Below are positions 14,848 to 16,861 of a stretch of DNA of 16,861 nt, piece after piece. Origin of the DNA: DASYAN01 sp036501345 (lineage in GTDB: Bacteria > Chloroflexota > Ktedonobacteria > Ktedonobacterales > Ktedonobacteraceae). Every line of letters begins with the position of its first letter. Position 1 is the stretch's first letter. The DNA lies in assembly GCA_036501345.1 (NCBI GenBank), contig DASYAN010000346.1, forward strand, positions 1-16,861, in the 5' to 3' direction. Both the position numbers and the translations under genes were made by a program. Under the pieces are notes generated by a model that was not told the origin of the DNA, searched no databases, and worked only from the letters and a program-made list of their open reading frames with translations.

Positions 14848-15386
14848 CCATTCGGTAAACGCTACGCAATATCAACGATGGATTGGGATGGAAGTTTTTC
14901 TTTCTTTCACTTCTTATAGCCATGGAATATGAACAAGAGAGAGGTTGTCCATGAAGAAGCATTCCCAAAGGATGGAAAGAAGCCTGTATCTGGAAAAGTC
15001 TCCCTTCCAAATACGGGCTTCTTGATTGTCTGCTAGTGGTAGTGGGGTGACTTTCCAAGCCCATTGAGGCTTTGTCTCTGTGGCTGTCTCTGACAGGAAA
15101 ATTGATAGGAGAACCGATAGGACAACAAACGATATTGATCGACAAAGATGCAATGAGAGGGAGAATTTTGAGCTTGGGGTGGACCTGTATAGACAAGCAT
15201 AGACAGGTGATGCTGGTGGGGGGATCAGCCATCGGATCTATGGGCTGGAGCTTGCTCATGAAGAGGCTTCAGAAAGCTCGCCAACGATTTCGTCATTCCC
15301 TATGCCTATCAAATCCGATAGAGTCTGCACAGACTTTGTCACGTTGGTGAAAGCGGAACCGACGGGCTACGGCTTCGCTCTCACCA
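14848..15386. other. 539-base stretch without a clear gene
   Basis: Both strands carry open frames (minus 14843-15259, plus 15072-15350), but neither has a ribosome site or a recognisable protein pattern. The plus frame of 15072-15350 is in register with the HTH frame downstream (15387-15680), separated by a TGA at 15348. This could be chance or a decayed gene. Confidence 0.4.
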
Positions 15387-15680
15387 GTGCTTATCCACTT
15401 CCATTCCCCCTCAAGTTTCCTCTATCAAAAATTTCAACAGCTTCTTCAAAAAGATCAAAATTGCGCAAGTGATGCTGCTGTGCTGCCACTCACAAAACGC
15501 CATCCAGGTCCCGCAAAACCCGGCTATGGGATTCCTGCTGAGGAATGGCCAACGGTGCTCCGTCGCGTCGTGGAGAATCAGGAACCCTTACGGCGAGTCG
15601 CTGACGATTACGGAGTCTCCTACGAAACAGTTCGACGAACCGTGATGGTCGCTCGTCAGCAGAGCAATGCTGGTTCCTAG
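15387..15680 (+). CDS. Small helix-turn-helix protein or gene fragment
   Basis: The last 60 residues (KRHPGPAKPGYGIPAEEWPTVL... to VARQQS) contain a clear helix-turn-helix: a first helix around EEWPTVLRRVVE, then EPLRRVADDYGVSYETVRRTV as turn and recognition helix, like the HTH of resolvases and transposases. The first 37 residues are low quality, and the only upstream start in frame is a GTG (15387) without a ribosome site. The true start may be further downstream, or the gene may be the remaining C-terminus of a longer recombinase-type protein. It ends five bases before the stop of the convergent next gene. Confidence 0.5.
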   Translation: MLIHFHSPSSFLYQKFQQLLQKDQNCASDAAVLPLTKRHPGPAKPGYGIPAEEWPTVLRRVVENQEPLRRVADDYGVSYETVRRTVMVARQQSNAGS

Positions 15681-15684
15681 CTTG

Positions 15685-16020
15685 CTATTGCAGGCTCTGT
15701 TTGCGTGCTTGACGCCGTTGCTCAATGCCAGCAAGTGTCTCTTTGAGCAAATCCAGCTCAGGGGACAAGCCAGACGGAGAATGCGCAGCGCAGTATTTGA
15801 GACGGAGCTGCTGAAGTTCTTGAACGATTTCTCCACAGTGATCGATCAATTGATCCGCTTTTCTAAACGACTGAGTAAGAGCTTCACGTACCTCTGGTAT
15901 TTCTTCTTGGAGAGCCTTCATAGCTTGATCCAAGGAGTCTATCGTTGCATTGGCTTGTGCATAGCAATCTTCTGCAGATTGGTAAGCCTGCTCGATCAGT
16001 GGATGCTTTAAGTCGGACAT
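15685..16020 (-). CDS. Small coiled-coil protein of unknown function
   Basis: The 111-residue product is almost wholly helical and charged (AYQSAEDCYAQANATIDS..., LKETLAGIEQRRQARKQ), with heptad-like spacing and no enzyme motif or membrane segment. Two ATGs stand in tandem. The second (16020) is six bases from AAAAGGAG, the first (16023) only three, so the second is preferred. It is divergent from the 135-residue gene across about 100 bases that must hold both promoters. Function is unknown; the setting among mobile-element traces suggests an accessory gene. Confidence 0.75.
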   Translation of the reverse strand: MSDLKHPLIEQAYQSAEDCYAQANATIDSLDQAMKALQEEIPEVREALTQSFRKADQLIDHCGEIVQELQQLRLKYCAAHSPSGLSPELDLLKETLAGIEQRRQARKQSLQ

Positions 16021-16124
16021 CATACACTCCTTTTCTGGAGAACTTGCGTTCTTAGTTCAACCCTTGGAAACAGTGTAGCACAGACAGCAATTTTTTTATA
16101 GGCTCAAAAGGAGGATCGCCAACT

Positions 16125-16532
16125 ATGACCAATCAGCAAGCGACAATCAACCAGAGCCAGAAGCCCATCGAAGGATATCGAGGGGCGCTGGTCTACCAGC
16201 AGAAAGACGGGTACAAGCTGATCACGATGATGGTAAGCTTACGGGCTCCCAATGAGCAAAGCATCGTGACCACCTGTGATTGTGGCTTCACTTTCACGGA
16301 AGAAGCGGAGCACATCCCGTCAGGTCCCCTACGAGCTGCTGTAGACCTGTACCAGTTTGCAGTCACAGACGGAACGGAGATAGAACTCATGCTTCGAAGC
16401 CCACGGAGGGAAGACCATGCACGCTATATCATCTCTCCAACCGACATCCGAGAACACTCACCATTCCTTTGGCTCGACGTTATCAAGTCAAGTCAGAGCA
16501 ACAAGACAACCAAACGAACTGACGAACGATAG
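16125..16532 (+). CDS. Hypothetical protein, 135 residues
   Basis: I do not recognise a family. The product (MTNQQATINQSQKPIEGYRG...) has a central strand-rich part with a single CDCGF pair of cysteines (near residues 51-53) and an LWLDVI segment near the end, then a polar tail. It is probably soluble. GGAGG lies ten bases before the ATG. It is followed 13 bases later by the next gene on the same strand, so the two are likely co-transcribed. Confidence 0.8.
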   Translation: MTNQQATINQSQKPIEGYRGALVYQQKDGYKLITMMVSLRAPNEQSIVTTCDCGFTFTEEAEHIPSGPLRAAVDLYQFAVTDGTEIELMLRSPRREDHARYIISPTDIREHSPFLWLDVIKSSQSNKTTKRTDER

Positions 16533-16545
16533 ACAGGAGGCAATC

Positions 16546-16861
16546 ATGAAGCAATTTCGCAGCATTGAGAAGATCGATACCGCCATTCTTTATACGCTCG
16601 AGCTGACTTCAAGTATCTCTGTTCTGCTATTAGCATTTGGATTAATCGCCAGTATGGCCAATGTGCTCACACAAGGCTCAGTGCTCACTGACAACCTAGT
16701 GATGCAACGGGTGTGGGCTTGGCATAGGCGCGAACTTAAACCTGCGCTAGCGGAAAAAAGGGCTTGCATGTCAAGCAGAGGAAGTGGGAGCAAGTTTGTC
16801 CAAGAGAGCACAGACCTGATGAGACTGCAAACGCCGTTTTCGCGGACTGCCATACAAAAAG
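16546..16861 (+). CDS. Membrane protein, incomplete and possibly interrupted
   Basis: The ATG at 16546 has GGAGG five bases upstream. The first 58 residues (MKQFRSIEKIDTAILYTLEL, then a hydrophobic segment SISVLLLAFGLIASMANVL, to QRVWAW) look like a real membrane protein. From about 16720 the translation turns basic and irregular (HRRELKPALAEKRACMSSRG...) although the frame stays open to the window edge (105 codons). A rearrangement or insertion near 16720 would explain this, but a natural cytoplasmic domain cannot be excluded because the gene is cut by the window. Confidence 0.6.
   Translation, partial: MKQFRSIEKIDTAILYTLELTSSISVLLLAFGLIASMANVLTQGSVLTDNLVMQRVWAWHRRELKPALAEKRACMSSRGSGSKFVQESTDLMRLQTPFSRTAIQK

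Noticed and set aside
14843..15259. 138-codon minus-strand open frame
   Set aside because: Low-complexity, Ser/Pro/Ile-rich translation without ribosome site or domain. A chance open frame is more likely.
1..16861. CRISPR array or cas genes
   Set aside because: No regularly spaced repeats were seen. The only Cas-like gene is iscB, which belongs to an OMEGA element.

Overview
The window reads as chromosomal DNA from a free-living, mobile-element-rich bacterium. The best guess is a member of the Ktedonobacteria (Chloroflexota). This is inferred from three things: a serine/threonine kinase with a long Gln/Pro-rich linker, two different OMEGA (IscB and TnpB) traces in 7 kb, and moderate GC with frequent GGAGG-type ribosome sites plus TTG starts. 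No rRNA or other taxonomic marker is present, so the assignment is tentative.

Layout. Positions 1-255 hold the start of an SDR oxidoreductase (minus strand). Positions 600-743 carry what looks like an orphan TnpB omegaRNA / IS605-type right end with no tnpB left. From 872 to 5650 there is a signalling and membrane cluster, mostly on the minus strand: a membrane-anchored coiled-coil pentapeptide-repeat protein, a DUF971 protein (plus strand), a four-helix membrane protein with a Tyr/Gln/Pro tail, a Ser/Thr kinase fused to a multi-pass membrane domain resembling ECF-transporter S components, and a double zinc-ribbon protein.

Positions 5666-7297 form a complete, transposase-less IscB element. 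It has 13-bp terminal inverted repeats that lie inside hairpins, an iscB gene with all nuclease motifs intact (TTG start at 7028), and a structured omegaRNA region upstream of iscB. It sits between the ribosome-binding site of the zinc-ribbon gene and the intergenic region in front of the divergent folate genes. folP (7495-8370) and folC (8395-9813) follow as a two-gene folate operon.

Positions 9936-12236 encode an unrecognised, AT-rich 766-residue protein built from about eight degenerate helical repeats of 80-98 residues. A 1-kb stretch without a credible gene follows, containing an inverted pair of tandem heptamers. Next comes a two-gene toxin-antitoxin-like unit with a PIN-domain (VapC-type) ribonuclease (13200-13891).

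Positions 13892-15386 look like a graveyard of integrated elements: two diverged copies of a module that starts with a tRNA-3'-end-like sequence, and a 127-bp miniature inverted-repeat element. The right end (15387-16861) has small accessory genes: an HTH fragment, a small coiled-coil protein, an unknown 135-residue protein, and the start of a membrane protein that may be interrupted near 16720.

The most notable items are the intact IscB locus with a predictable guide and insertion site, the kinase/ECF-S-like fusion, and the undescribed repeat protein at 9936-12236.
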